Origin: Paenibacillus sp. GSMTC-2017 | GTDB taxonomy: Bacteria > Bacillota > Bacilli > Paenibacillales > Paenibacillaceae | NCBI RefSeq assembly: GCF_016019935.1 | Contig: NZ_JAECMT010000001.1 | Coordinates: 1,430,774-1,494,773 of the forward strand | Reading direction: 5' to 3' | DNA: 64,000 bases | Shown: positions 46,203 through 55,137 of the stretch, one piece after another | Position numbering within the stretch: position 1 is the first letter of the stretch | Layout of the letters: each line of letters opens with the position of its first letter | Position numbers and translations under genes: made by a program | Notes under the pieces: model-generated | The model's input: only the letters and a program-made list of their open reading frames with translations | The model's database searches: none | Told to the model about the DNA's origin: nothing

Positions 46203-49200
46203 TTACTTACTTTGTTGCTCCAACATTTTCACAAAAATAGATACTGCTTCCGCTCTTGTCGTGTTGCCGTAAGGAACAAACTTGTTAGAACCTTTACCCT
46301 CAAGGTATCCACTCTTCTTAACCGCAGCAACTGCACCTTTTGCCCACGCTGGAATATCTTTATCATCCGCGAAATCGGTTGTAACATTGGCATCTAATGT
46401 CAGACCCAACGCATTCGCAACCATCTTCGCCATCTCAGCACGAGTAATGACTGCATCAGGGCGGAAAGTTCCATCCGCATAACCGTTAATGTATCCTGCT
46501 TGCACGGCTTGCGTCACGGCACTCTTTGCCCATGTGCCAATCTGTGATGCATCAGTGAAAGTTAACTCTTCTTCTGCTAGTACACCTGTACCAGCTCCTT
46601 TTAGTTGTAGCGTATTCATCAGCATCACTGTAAATTCAGCACGCGTTACAGCATGGTTCGGTTTAAACGTTCCGTTCGCATAACCAGTAACGATTCCCTT
46701 GTCCACGGCTTGCTTAATAGCAGTCTCAGCCCAGTGTCCAGTAATGTCGATTAAACGATTCGACGGCTTAGGTTTGGGTTCTTCCTTTTCAGGTACATCT
46801 GGTGATTGATCAATTGCAAAGACTGCAAACTTCGTAAAATGATCCACCGACACCGTAATTTTATTGCCGCTTACTTTGCCATCAGCCACTTCTACCCAGA
46901 CTTTCTTCACTTCGTCATAGTAGAAAACAACGGCTTTTTCATCGCTCTTTAATTTGGAGGCATCAAATGTAATCGTAATCGTGACCGGCTTTTTGAAATT
47001 TTCTGGGAAGCTCTTCAGAAGTTCATACACTGTGCTGATGAGAACGTCTTTATCCGTAAGAAGCTTCTCTGAGTCTTTCACTTTATCGATAGTCAAAATT
47101 AGTTCTTTCTCTGTAGCATTAGCTGGTAAGGAAACCACGATCGTCTCTTCAAACTTAACTTCGCCTTCTTTACCTGCTGGAAGAGTCAGCTTCCCGTTCG
47201 ACGATTTTACGATTGAAGGTGAGGCTTCTTCTTCATACGGAACATGCGGAGCCACATTTAACGTTACGGTATACGTAATCTTCGTATTTCCATCTTGCGA
47301 AGTTACGATGATCTTTTTGCCAGAAGCTAAAGTAGTCGCAACCGTTGTTCCATCTGCATCATACACTTCAAAAGTTGCATCCAATGCTGGCGTAATTGCC
47401 GCTTTAAATGCCGCTAAAGTCGTGTCATAAGGAATATTCGTAATGGTTTCGTTCGCTGTTCCGCCAGTACTTACCGTTCCTATTCTAGAAGTCAACGTTG
47501 CTATACTTCCTAAAGCTGTTTTCACCTTAATTGTCCAGTTCTGCGTACTGCCATCCGCCGCTTTAACGACATAAGTTACTGGATTAGTGAAATTGTTAGC
47601 GGTAGTGCCGCTTACTTGATCTACAGCATTGACTTTAGCTGAAGCATCCTCCGATAATGTGTACGTAGCAACTAGGCTTTTCAAATTGGTGCCATGCGTT
47701 ACTTCAATCTCTACAGAATGGTCGGTCTTATTTATCGTTGATGCATTCGTTTCCTCAGCAAAGCTGAATGCTGTTATTTCTTTTTCATCACTTGGCACAA
47801 CTTGTACACTATAAGTAACCTTCGTTAATCTATCTTGTGCGGTCACGATAACTTTTTTACCAGTCTTTAAAGTCGTCGCAACCGTAGTTCCATCCTCATC
47901 ATATACTTCAAAGGTTGCATCTGCTGCAGGTGAAATTGCTGTCTTTAGCTCGCTTAATGTCGTTCCATATGGAATATTCGAAATCGTTTCATCCGATGTT
48001 CCTCCCGTACTTACAGTTCCAATTGTAGAAGTCATCGTAGCTACTGTACTTAATGCGAACCATTTTGCAAACAAAATTGTACTTGTCGTAATTGTAAATT
48101 GATCACCAACGTTATACGACAATCCATTTCCGTCCGCTTGTGTATTCCATCCTTCAAAAATATGACCAAGACGAGCAAAATCTATCGATGGTCCATATAC
48201 ATTAGCTGTAACTCCAGGCTTATGAGAATAACTAGCGGGAACGGTTCCGCTCGTATGTCCATTTCCATCAAAGGCCAAAAAAGCTTGAGTAGCTCGCAAA
48301 TTGGGATATCCGTTATTATATAATGGATTCATCTCCCAAATGTTTGCAAAATCCCACGTTTGATTGTTTTCATTATAAGTAGTCTGATCTTGCATCTCTA
48401 CCGTAGTTTTACCGACACCTCCAGCGGAAACAGATTGCGATGTCGTTTGTGTATCATAGAAGCTGTTTGTAACAACTCCGCTATTTGTAGCTCCAACTAA
48501 TCCGCCCAATTTAACACTGAAATCCTTTTGGATCACTTTCCCAGCTGCATAGCTGTTGCTAACCGTTCCCGCATCGAGCGTACCAATTAAACCACCCACA
48601 CTGTTATTTCCTTTAACTTCCCCTGCTGCATAACTGTTAGTTATGTTACCAACTCTATTAAATCCAACTAAACCACCTAGCTGATCAAATCCAATTACAC
48701 TGCCTAATGCAAAACTACCATTAATCTGCCCACCAGTTTGGTTACCAACCAATCCACCTGCAAATCTACCACTTACACTTCCTGTTGCATAGCTGTTGCT
48801 AATCGTGCCAGAACTTTCACTAGCTAATCCTCCTACATAATTAGTTGCTATTACTTCTGCTGAGGAAAAACTATTGATAATCGTTCCATAATTGCGACCA
48901 ACCAATCCGCCTGCATAATTGTCTACATGCACACTACCAGAAGAGGAGCTATTTTCAATTGTTCCGCCAAAGTTACTGCCAACTAAGCTTCCTGCAATTG
49001 AGCCACCACGAATTGTTACTGTGTAGAGATTTACATTTTTAATAGAAGCCCCATTTCCAATAGCTCCGAATAAACCCGTATGAAGATTTGTACCATTTAT
49101 CATTAACCCTGTTATTTGATATCCGCCACCATCGAAATGTCCGTTGAACAATCCATTCATATTTCCAATTGGAGTCCAGCCAGTACCTGTAAAACTACTC

Positions 49201-49436
49201 AAATCGATATCATTTGATTGTTTGAAATAGAAGTTCTGATTCAAGTATGCATCTCTAATCTTATTTAGCTGCTGGGCAGTTTCGATCAAGTAAGGATCAT
49301 TTTGCGTACCCGCTCCAGAGAAGTCAATAGGTGCTGCTAATGCATTATCACCTCCATAAATTCCTCCAGACAATACGCTGAACACCAACATCAACGATAA
49401 GAGTTTAATTATTATTCCTTTTCCTAACTTTCTCAT
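46203..49436 (-). CDS. SLH-domain surface protein with GLUG and Listeria-Bacteroides (InlB-type) repeats
   Basis: 1077 residues. Signal peptide (about 1-35), GLUG repeats (about 75-330, with G-G-L-V-G and S-Y-A-x-G), an InlB-type beta-grasp repeat (L-A-F-D-G-N-G...G-W-N-T-Q-A-D-G-N-G), two or three cadherin-like beta domains (A-T-F-E-V-Y-D-x-D-G-T-T-V-A-T-T-L), a linker domain, and three SLH modules at the end (H-W-A-E-T-A-I; G-Y-A-D-G-T-F-R-P). Exported and bound to the cell wall. The start at 49436 follows GAGGGGAAATAGG. From the beta domain to the C terminus it is clearly paralogous to the protein at 37486. Confidence 0.9.
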   Translation of the reverse strand: MRKLGKGIIIKLLSLMLVFSVLSGGIYGGDNALAAPIDFSGAGTQNDPYLIETAQQLNKIRDAYLNQNFYFKQSNDIDLSSFTGTGWTPIGNMNGLFNGHFDGGGYQITGLMINGTNLHTGLFGAIGNGASIKNVNLYTVTIRGGSIAGSLVGSNFGGTIENSSSSGSVHVDNYAGGLVGRNYGTIINSFSSAEVIATNYVGGLASESSGTISNSYATGSVSGRFAGGLVGNQTGGQINGSFALGSVIGFDQLGGLVGFNRVGNITNSYAAGEVKGNNSVGGLIGTLDAGTVSNSYAAGKVIQKDFSVKLGGLVGATNSGVVTNSFYDTQTTSQSVSAGGVGKTTVEMQDQTTYNENNQTWDFANIWEMNPLYNNGYPNLRATQAFLAFDGNGHTSGTVPASYSHKPGVTANVYGPSIDFARLGHIFEGWNTQADGNGLSYNVGDQFTITTSTILFAKWFALSTVATMTSTIGTVSTGGTSDETISNIPYGTTLSELKTAISPAADATFEVYDEDGTTVATTLKTGKKVIVTAQDRLTKVTYSVQVVPSDEKEITAFSFAEETNASTINKTDHSVEIEVTHGTNLKSLVATYTLSEDASAKVNAVDQVSGTTANNFTNPVTYVVKAADGSTQNWTIKVKTALGSIATLTSRIGTVSTGGTANETITNIPYDTTLAAFKAAITPALDATFEVYDADGTTVATTLASGKKIIVTSQDGNTKITYTVTLNVAPHVPYEEEASPSIVKSSNGKLTLPAGKEGEVKFEETIVVSLPANATEKELILTIDKVKDSEKLLTDKDVLISTVYELLKSFPENFKKPVTITITFDASKLKSDEKAVVFYYDEVKKVWVEVADGKVSGNKITVSVDHFTKFAVFAIDQSPDVPEKEEPKPKPSNRLIDITGHWAETAIKQAVDKGIVTGYANGTFKPNHAVTRAEFTVMLMNTLQLKGAGTGVLAEEELTFTDASQIGTWAKSAVTQAVQAGYINGYADGTFRPDAVITRAEMAKMVANALGLTLDANVTTDFADDKDIPAWAKGAVAAVKKSGYLEGKGSNKFVPYGNTTRAEAVSIFVKMLEQQSK

Positions 49437-49774
49437 TCCTATTTCCCCTCTCAATCACACTCATACTATAAGCCTACTGAAAGCGAATAAAAGAATAATG
49501 AAAGAAAAAACACAAAATATCAAAAAACCGCGCAGCATCAAGCTCTCGCGGTTTTTGTCGATCCCTGTAATTATTTTATATCATTAACTTTACAGAAACA
49601 TTGGATCTTCTATATATTAAAACTCCGCTTATTTTCGCTGTCTTTGAAACTGATGATTAGAGTTACAAGGGTTATGTTGTTGCAAAATGACTCTTTCGAG
49701 TCTTGGTGAAGGATATACGAAATGTTTAAATAATGATGAACCATCATTATTGTATAGAAGGAAGGGATGAGGGT
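49437..49774. other. Divergent intergenic region containing an orphan terminator-like hairpin
   Basis: AAAACCGCG (49524-49532) and CGCGGTTTT (49547-49555) form a strong hairpin with T-runs on both strands, although both flanking genes point away from it. No ORF with RBS ends here. It may end a small RNA or mark a lost gene. Confidence 0.6.
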
Positions 49775-50512
49775 ATGAGCAATCACGATCACACACGTCA
49801 TGGAATGTCAGAGGAGTATCTAAAAATGGCACAGTTGAATGAGAATGCCGCATTACTGCTTTATCCTGGAATGACAGCGCTTGATCTGATCGGACCGCAA
49901 TATGTATTTTCAACTATTATAGGTATGAATGTTCATCTCGCCGCCAAATCGAAAGAACCTATCCTCACCGACACAGGAGTATCGATTTTACCTACCATGA
50001 CATTGCAAGAATGTCCAAACGAGCTAACAGTATTATTTGTACCCGGCGGTACAGAAGGAACGCTTGCTGCGATTGAAGATCACGAAACACTGGCTTTTGT
50101 CGCTGATCGAGGCGCAAGAGCACAGTATGTTACGAGTGTATGCACCGGATCTCTAGTGCTCGGAGCTGCTGGATTGCTAAGAGGATATAAGGCTACTTCT
50201 CATTGGATAAGCCGAGACCTGCTCGAACTTGTCGGCGCAGAACCAATAAATGAACGGGTTGTATTTGACCGCAATCGAGTTACTGGCGGAGGTGTAACTG
50301 CGGGGATCGATTTTGCATTATCACTTGCTGGTAAGCTACGGGGCGATGAATATGCACAAACGATTCAATTGCTTGCCGAATATGCTCCTCGTCCACCATA
50401 TCAATCTGGAACTCCTGAAGAAGCAGAGCCTGCTATCACAAAAAAGCTTATCGACATGACAGCACCTTTTCTCCAGAAAGCCCACTCTGTACTACTAGGT
50501 GCTTCTCTATGA
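49775..50512 (+). CDS. DJ-1/PfpI-family protein (isonitrile hydratase-like)
   Basis: 245 residues. The nucleophile elbow is V-T-S-V-C-T-G-S-L-V-L-G (Cys near 128) with E/D partners in P-G-M-T-A-L-D-L-I-G-P, and the later G-G-G-V-T-A-G-I-D. The pattern matches isonitrile hydratase InhA and related GATase1-like proteins. An N-terminal His-rich leader of about 25 residues is extra (N-H-D-H-T-R-H). The start at 49775 is chosen for GAAGGAAGGG upstream. Substrate unknown; it could detoxify isonitriles or act as a glyoxalase/stress protein. Confidence 0.85.
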   Translation: MSNHDHTRHGMSEEYLKMAQLNENAALLLYPGMTALDLIGPQYVFSTIIGMNVHLAAKSKEPILTDTGVSILPTMTLQECPNELTVLFVPGGTEGTLAAIEDHETLAFVADRGARAQYVTSVCTGSLVLGAAGLLRGYKATSHWISRDLLELVGAEPINERVVFDRNRVTGGGVTAGIDFALSLAGKLRGDEYAQTIQLLAEYAPRPPYQSGTPEEAEPAITKKLIDMTAPFLQKAHSVLLGASL

Positions 50513-50851
50513 AAGGCATCCCACGAGCATATGGAATAGCTGCCGAACTCTGCGATCCTCTCTCCATCGATCCTCGTGACAAGTTTGTCCAATCGTTGCT
50601 CATGTGTGGCATATTGTTTACATTGAACACTCAAACTACTAATCTCATCCTATTTGTTGTCATGCTGTTATATATGTGCTTTTTGCGCTTATGAAGCCGT
50701 CGAAACTTTTCCTAATCGTTTATAGCTGTCCGAACTGTCTGGATGGCTCATCATTGTTATTATGTTAGTGACCGCAGTTGCAGCTGTGCTTGGCTTTTTA
50801 TTCGGGACAAAGCTGCTGAACAAGCATTTCCGCAAAGCCGGGTTAGTTTGA
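50509..50851 (+). pseudogene. Remnant of an ECF-type transporter membrane component
   Basis: An open frame (50509-50694) overlaps the previous stop codon by ATGA and encodes S-I-D-P-R-D-K-F-V-Q-S-L-L, resembling the start of ECF T components. A second frame (about 50698-50851) with an internal TAG ends S-G-W-L-I-I-V-I-M-L-V-T-A-V and K-L-L-N-K-H-F-R-K-A-G-L-V, like the C terminus of MptD-type ECF S components. The pieces are out of frame and incomplete, so this is a decayed locus. Assignment is tentative. Confidence 0.4.
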
Positions 50852-50899
50852 AAGTTACTATTAATGGGTTGGCAATTTTGAGAATAGAATGGATAATAA

Positions 50900-50934
50900 A
50901 CACAACTCCTCAAGCTCTGAGAAGTTGTGTTTTT
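50900..50934. terminator. Bidirectional terminator
   Basis: Arms ACACAACTcCTCA and TGAGaAGTTGTGT, then TTTTTG on the plus strand. It lies at the end of the yda-like operon on the minus strand. Confidence 0.8.
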
Positions 50935-50943
50935 GTTTTCAAA

Positions 50944-51798
50944 CTACACATCATATTCCAACTGCTTACGTGCTTTATCGATAAAATCTAGAGGGGAGCG
51001 AACCGTCTCTTCATTGTATTGAAATCCACCCATTCGCAATTGGAATTCGACTTGGAAGCCTTTCTGCTTATCTTTATGATTAAACTCCTGAACAGCCTCC
51101 TTAATCCGATTAACTACGTTTTTGGCTCCATCCACATCTGTAAACAACAACAACCCCCATGTAGCGTTTTCCTGGTCAAGCATATAGAGTGAATCATTGC
51201 TTCGAATGCTCGTTTGGCTCATTTGTGATAACTCATACAGCACGTCTGACATTCGATCATCACTAATCATATTCCGAACTTCTTTCCAATAACGAACCTC
51301 CATGACGAGCAAAGTTAACGGAATTTCGTAACGGTCAGACAGCGCCATAAAGATCGTTGCATCCTTCTGAAATGACAAAATGTTTTTTAGGTTCGTGTTC
51401 TGATCCATCATCGCAAACTGTTTAGTGGAATTTCGCAACTCCTCATTTTCGCTTTGAATGTTCAGCACCCCACGAGCGAACAAGTAGATGGCGCTAGTGT
51501 ATAAGGGGGCCATAAGCAACCAGAAGTATGTTCCAATGTGTACCCCAGCACCAACAACTACCGTTTCATAAATCGTATACGTACCATAAGCGAATATAAA
51601 CAGGATGTTCAATAACAATCCCATTGTGATCGTAGTGAAATAGGTCAATATCGCAATGAGAAACACGACATTCAACAATATGAGATTTTGAACGTAGTGA
51701 TCCGGGTCACCCGAAATGTACACTACACCAACAAAAGATAAAACAATAAATAGTAGAAAACCAAGATCGGATTGAATGCCGCTTCGATTACGATTCAT
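50944..51798 (-). CDS. ydaK: YdaK-like c-di-GMP receptor with degenerate GGDEF domain
   Basis: About 284 residues: four to five N-terminal TMs (to about 112), short linker, and a GGDEF-fold domain (about 130-285). The catalytic motif reads D-Q-E-N-A, so it should not make c-di-GMP, but an RxxD I-site (R-S-N-D) stands exactly five residues before it. The D-S-L-Y following matches the degenerate S-D-S-L-F motif of Bacillus YdaK, a c-di-GMP receptor that activates the ydaJKLMN exopolysaccharide machinery. The ATG at 51798 has GGGGTGG upstream; a GTG at 51807 is in frame. It is the last gene of the operon and overlaps ydaN. Confidence 0.82.
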   Translation of the reverse strand: MNRNRSGIQSDLGFLLFIVLSFVGVVYISGDPDHYVQNLILLNVVFLIAILTYFTTITMGLLLNILFIFAYGTYTIYETVVVGAGVHIGTYFWLLMAPLYTSAIYLFARGVLNIQSENEELRNSTKQFAMMDQNTNLKNILSFQKDATIFMALSDRYEIPLTLLVMEVRYWKEVRNMISDDRMSDVLYELSQMSQTSIRSNDSLYMLDQENATWGLLLFTDVDGAKNVVNRIKEAVQEFNHKDKQKGFQVEFQLRMGGFQYNEETVRSPLDFIDKARKQLEYDV

Positions 51799-53860
51799 TG
51801 TTGCCACCCCGCTTATTCCGATATTTACGTATCATAAGAAGTAGCGAGAGCAGAACAAGCAGCAATACGAGAACAGCCGCAACGAGAAATCCTAACAGAT
51901 CTGGCCTTGCAATAACGTTATCAAATATCCCTTCTGGTTCAGCTTCTGCCTGTTGCTTGAAACGAAAGGCAGATACATTCCCATCCTTATCGGCAACAAC
52001 AGCGTCACCCCATACTTTCCATCTGTTTTTTTCGCCAGATATTAGTTTGGAAGCAAGCAAGCTGTATTCCGATTTCGAACCAGTAATGGCAAGCAAAGCC
52101 CTTCCTGAATGATAAGGGGATTCCATCAGTTGCAGAGCTCCAATCCGTGTTCCATACCTCGACTCAATACTCATCTTCTCATTAGATAAAAATCCGTGAC
52201 CATTCGGATCATATCGGAAATACAGCTTGTCGTTATTACCCCGAATTAATGAATTGTTCGTATAGCCTCCAATCGCAATGATGTTTTTGTCACTCCATTG
52301 ATCGGAGCTTTCGTCATCATTGTAGAAATGAATTTCCCCTTTATTCCCTTCCGCATATTGTCCAAGTAAACTAAATACGTTTGATACCGATTCATAGATT
52401 GCACCGTCGCGTTCCTTCGGCAAAACGACAGCTACATGATTGAAATTACCGTCGCGCAAAAACGGATATGGATAATTATCAAACAATAAATCGGTGTTAT
52501 CCTTCGTATTCAATTTAAGCAACGAATCAGTTGTAACGAAAGCCCATGGCATTTGAGATTCGTTGCGAATACAATAATTACTTTTTAGCTCCAAATCAAA
52601 GGCAACCGTTATTGAAAAATTACCTGCTATATTAATGTTTTTAGGTATTGGCAGTGTCAAAGAATCGTTGTCTGCTAAGTCCTCATTTAATCTTTTGCTT
52701 CCAATCGGCTTATCGTCCACAAGGATTGTTACTAATGAACGATCGAAATCTAAATTTTTGGCGTATCTAAAATCTAAACTAATCATACTTGCATCGGCAA
52801 TGGCACGGTTTGCAGGCAACGTAATAAAATACCGATGTTCTTGATGATAAGGACCTACAAGCTTGTCCCCCGTTTCTGTAAGCTTCATTGTCCGGTGGAT
52901 AGCTACATCTCGCGTATTGACGTCAGTACTTTCATTGACAATTTTTAGACCACTATCGAGTTGCTTGACCATCTCGCTATTTGCAAGCAAACGACCAGCC
53001 TTAACAAGTAATGTAGGGTCATCAGAAGTAACAACGAGCACTTGTCCAGCACCATTATTCACCACTTGAATAACCGCCGTTTTGCTCCAATCTTGTTTAG
53101 ATAACTGATTCTCTATTACTGGAGGCAAATCTTTACGTAATGAAACAATAACGACGTACGGCTTATTAGGTAAAGTTCCGCTTGTATATGGCTGCAGCAA
53201 TAAAGGATGATCTTTAAATACGTCAGCTTTTGAATAACCTGATATAACATGCGTAGCAGCTTCAAGCTCGGCATGTTCACTATTTTGTGGTACAACGATT
53301 ACATTGTTCGAACTATTCATCGTATCCATTCCGACAAATCGTTCGCTGAAATCTTTAATCGTTCCATCATGGGGGCGCAACGAATAATTAACATCTACTA
53401 CTGTTGATTGATAAACGTGAAACCAATTATCTCTCCATTCATCCTCACTACAAACTAATCGATCTTCGATCGTTCGTATGCTACCTTCGATTGTGAGTAG
53501 ATTTGGACCTTTAACAAGCAAGTGAGTTGGAATTGTAACTTTAAGGGTCTGTTTCTTATTACCTTCAATAATCGGACGAAAAGAGTGAAATGGTGTTCCA
53601 TTTACATATAAAGTAACACTAGACTCATTCTCCCTCGTAAGCTGCGTTGCAGTGTAGTCTAATGAAATAGTCGTTGATTCTACATTCCAATAAGATGGAA
53701 TATGGAAGTAGCTCTGATTCGAGGCCATGATACCCGACAAATAACGCTCCTCCTGAGCGAGTTTTATCGGATATCCCATCGCTGTATTCGGAATAGAAGT
53801 AAGCAACAGTACGATTGTCATCATTGTAATCCATATTCGAGACGTACTATTTTTCATCAT
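51788..53860 (-). CDS. ydaN: YdaN-like BcsB-family polysaccharide synthase partner
   Basis: 690 residues: signal peptide (about 1-30), a long extracytoplasmic part with BcsB-type carbohydrate-binding and ferredoxin-like folds (G-P-N-L-L-T-I-E-G and I-P-K-N-I-N-I), and one C-terminal TM (about 655-678, L-L-L-V-L-L-S-L-L-L) followed by a basic tail. BcsB proteins guide the nascent glucan out of the membrane from the GT2 synthase. RBS GGAGAAACAG. Follows ydaM by 17 bp, and the next gene overlaps its end. Confidence 0.85.
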   Translation of the reverse strand: MMKNSTSRIWITMMTIVLLLTSIPNTAMGYPIKLAQEERYLSGIMASNQSYFHIPSYWNVESTTISLDYTATQLTRENESSVTLYVNGTPFHSFRPIIEGNKKQTLKVTIPTHLLVKGPNLLTIEGSIRTIEDRLVCSEDEWRDNWFHVYQSTVVDVNYSLRPHDGTIKDFSERFVGMDTMNSSNNVIVVPQNSEHAELEAATHVISGYSKADVFKDHPLLLQPYTSGTLPNKPYVVIVSLRKDLPPVIENQLSKQDWSKTAVIQVVNNGAGQVLVVTSDDPTLLVKAGRLLANSEMVKQLDSGLKIVNESTDVNTRDVAIHRTMKLTETGDKLVGPYHQEHRYFITLPANRAIADASMISLDFRYAKNLDFDRSLVTILVDDKPIGSKRLNEDLADNDSLTLPIPKNINIAGNFSITVAFDLELKSNYCIRNESQMPWAFVTTDSLLKLNTKDNTDLLFDNYPYPFLRDGNFNHVAVVLPKERDGAIYESVSNVFSLLGQYAEGNKGEIHFYNDDESSDQWSDKNIIAIGGYTNNSLIRGNNDKLYFRYDPNGHGFLSNEKMSIESRYGTRIGALQLMESPYHSGRALLAITGSKSEYSLLASKLISGEKNRWKVWGDAVVADKDGNVSAFRFKQQAEAEPEGIFDNVIARPDLLGFLVAAVLVLLLVLLSLLLMIRKYRNKRGGNNES

Positions 53861-53876
53861 AGTCTGTTTCTCCTCG

Positions 53877-55127
53877 CTAGTAACGCTCAGTCTTGTACCA
53901 TTTCACTTCACGTTTGAATATCGTATCTTTGATAAAGTTATATAATCCATAAGCTGCTACTACTAGCCACAGCTGGCTATAAGTCACATACATTAGCAAT
54001 ATAAGAAAGAGATTAGAGAGGCTCATTTCACCTTTCTCGGTCGTTAAGGTAATGAACGTGCTTATAACAAATAATACGATGGCAAATATCCAAAGCAGAA
54101 AACTGAACCCCGCAATGGTCGTATACACGATGCCGAACGCATAAAGCAGCATTAATAAATCCGACAAAAGTAGCGACGTGAGAAGAAGAAAATAAATGGA
54201 CAGAAAATATACGATATCAAAACGAATGTTTTTGGCAGATCGATTAAATAATAAAGGAGCATTTTTGACGATGACATAAATATTCCCTTTAGCCCATCTT
54301 GTGCGCTGTTTAAACCACACTTTAAGCGTTTGCGGCTCCTGTTCCCAAGTAACAGATTTCGGCTGAAATTTGATCTTGTACCCCATCATATAAATACGAA
54401 AGCTAATTTCCGTATCTTCAGCTATCGCTTTAACGTCCCATCCACCAATTTCCTCTACAATCGATCTTCTCATCAAAAAGTTAGTACCTGGAATCGTGCA
54501 CAAGTTAAACAACTTCCATCTTCCAGCTTGCGCCATCCATTGGAAAGACAGCGTCTCTATATTTATGAAACGAGTAAGCAAACTTGCATCACGGTTCCTT
54601 GTACGGAACTTTCCAATTACAGCTCCAAGACTATCATCATTCATAATCTCAGCAACCAAGTACCTTAGTGCGGTTTTCTCCGGCGTATTGTCCGCATCGT
54701 AGATTGCAATGAGTTCACCTTTACTTTGTTTGAAGCCGATATTCAATGCATTTGATTTCCCTTTGCCGCCTACAATGTTGTCTGTATTAACAATGATAAA
54801 GTTTCTGCTCTTATATTTATGTTGCAACCCAGCGAGCAGCTCAGCGCTATTATCAGAAGAATTATCATTGATTACGATAATTTCATATCGATCATGCGGG
54901 TAATCAAGCGCAAGTAATGACTCTACCGTTGGCAAAAGAACCTTTCCTTCGTTATGTGCAGGTATCATTATTGTGACAAAAGGAATATATCCTTTAATGG
55001 TCGGAGCATCCTTTTGCTCGATTTCCATGTAATACAAATATCCTGCAATGATCAGCACGATGTTAACGAGCAGCAAGGACCAAATACAAAATACTGCGAT
55101 GACCATAAATAGATCTGCAACTGTCAT
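53877..55127 (-). CDS. ydaM: YdaM-like processive family 2 glycosyltransferase
   Basis: 416 residues with one N-terminal TM, a GT2 domain and three C-terminal TMs. Catalytic motifs: I-N-D-N-S-S-D-N (first Asp), Y-D-A-D-N (DxD), A-E-D-T-E (base) and Q-R-T-R-W-A-K-G (QxxRW), which mark it as a processive, cellulose- or hyaluronan-synthase-like enzyme. It makes and translocates a polysaccharide with its BcsB partner YdaN. Length is that of Bacillus YdaM. The sugar is not determinable from the sequence. Confidence 0.9.
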   Translation of the reverse strand: MTVADLFMVIAVFCIWSLLLVNIVLIIAGYLYYMEIEQKDAPTIKGYIPFVTIMIPAHNEGKVLLPTVESLLALDYPHDRYEIIVINDNSSDNSAELLAGLQHKYKSRNFIIVNTDNIVGGKGKSNALNIGFKQSKGELIAIYDADNTPEKTALRYLVAEIMNDDSLGAVIGKFRTRNRDASLLTRFINIETLSFQWMAQAGRWKLFNLCTIPGTNFLMRRSIVEEIGGWDVKAIAEDTEISFRIYMMGYKIKFQPKSVTWEQEPQTLKVWFKQRTRWAKGNIYVIVKNAPLLFNRSAKNIRFDIVYFLSIYFLLLTSLLLSDLLMLLYAFGIVYTTIAGFSFLLWIFAIVLFVISTFITLTTEKGEMSLSNLFLILLMYVTYSQLWLVVAAYGLYNFIKDTIFKREVKWYKTERY

Positions 55128-55137
55128 TTAGTCCTCC

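Noticed and set aside
50689..50913. Minus-strand ORF opposite the ECF remnant
   Set aside because: No RBS and low-complexity sequence; the plus strand shows clearer protein-like features.
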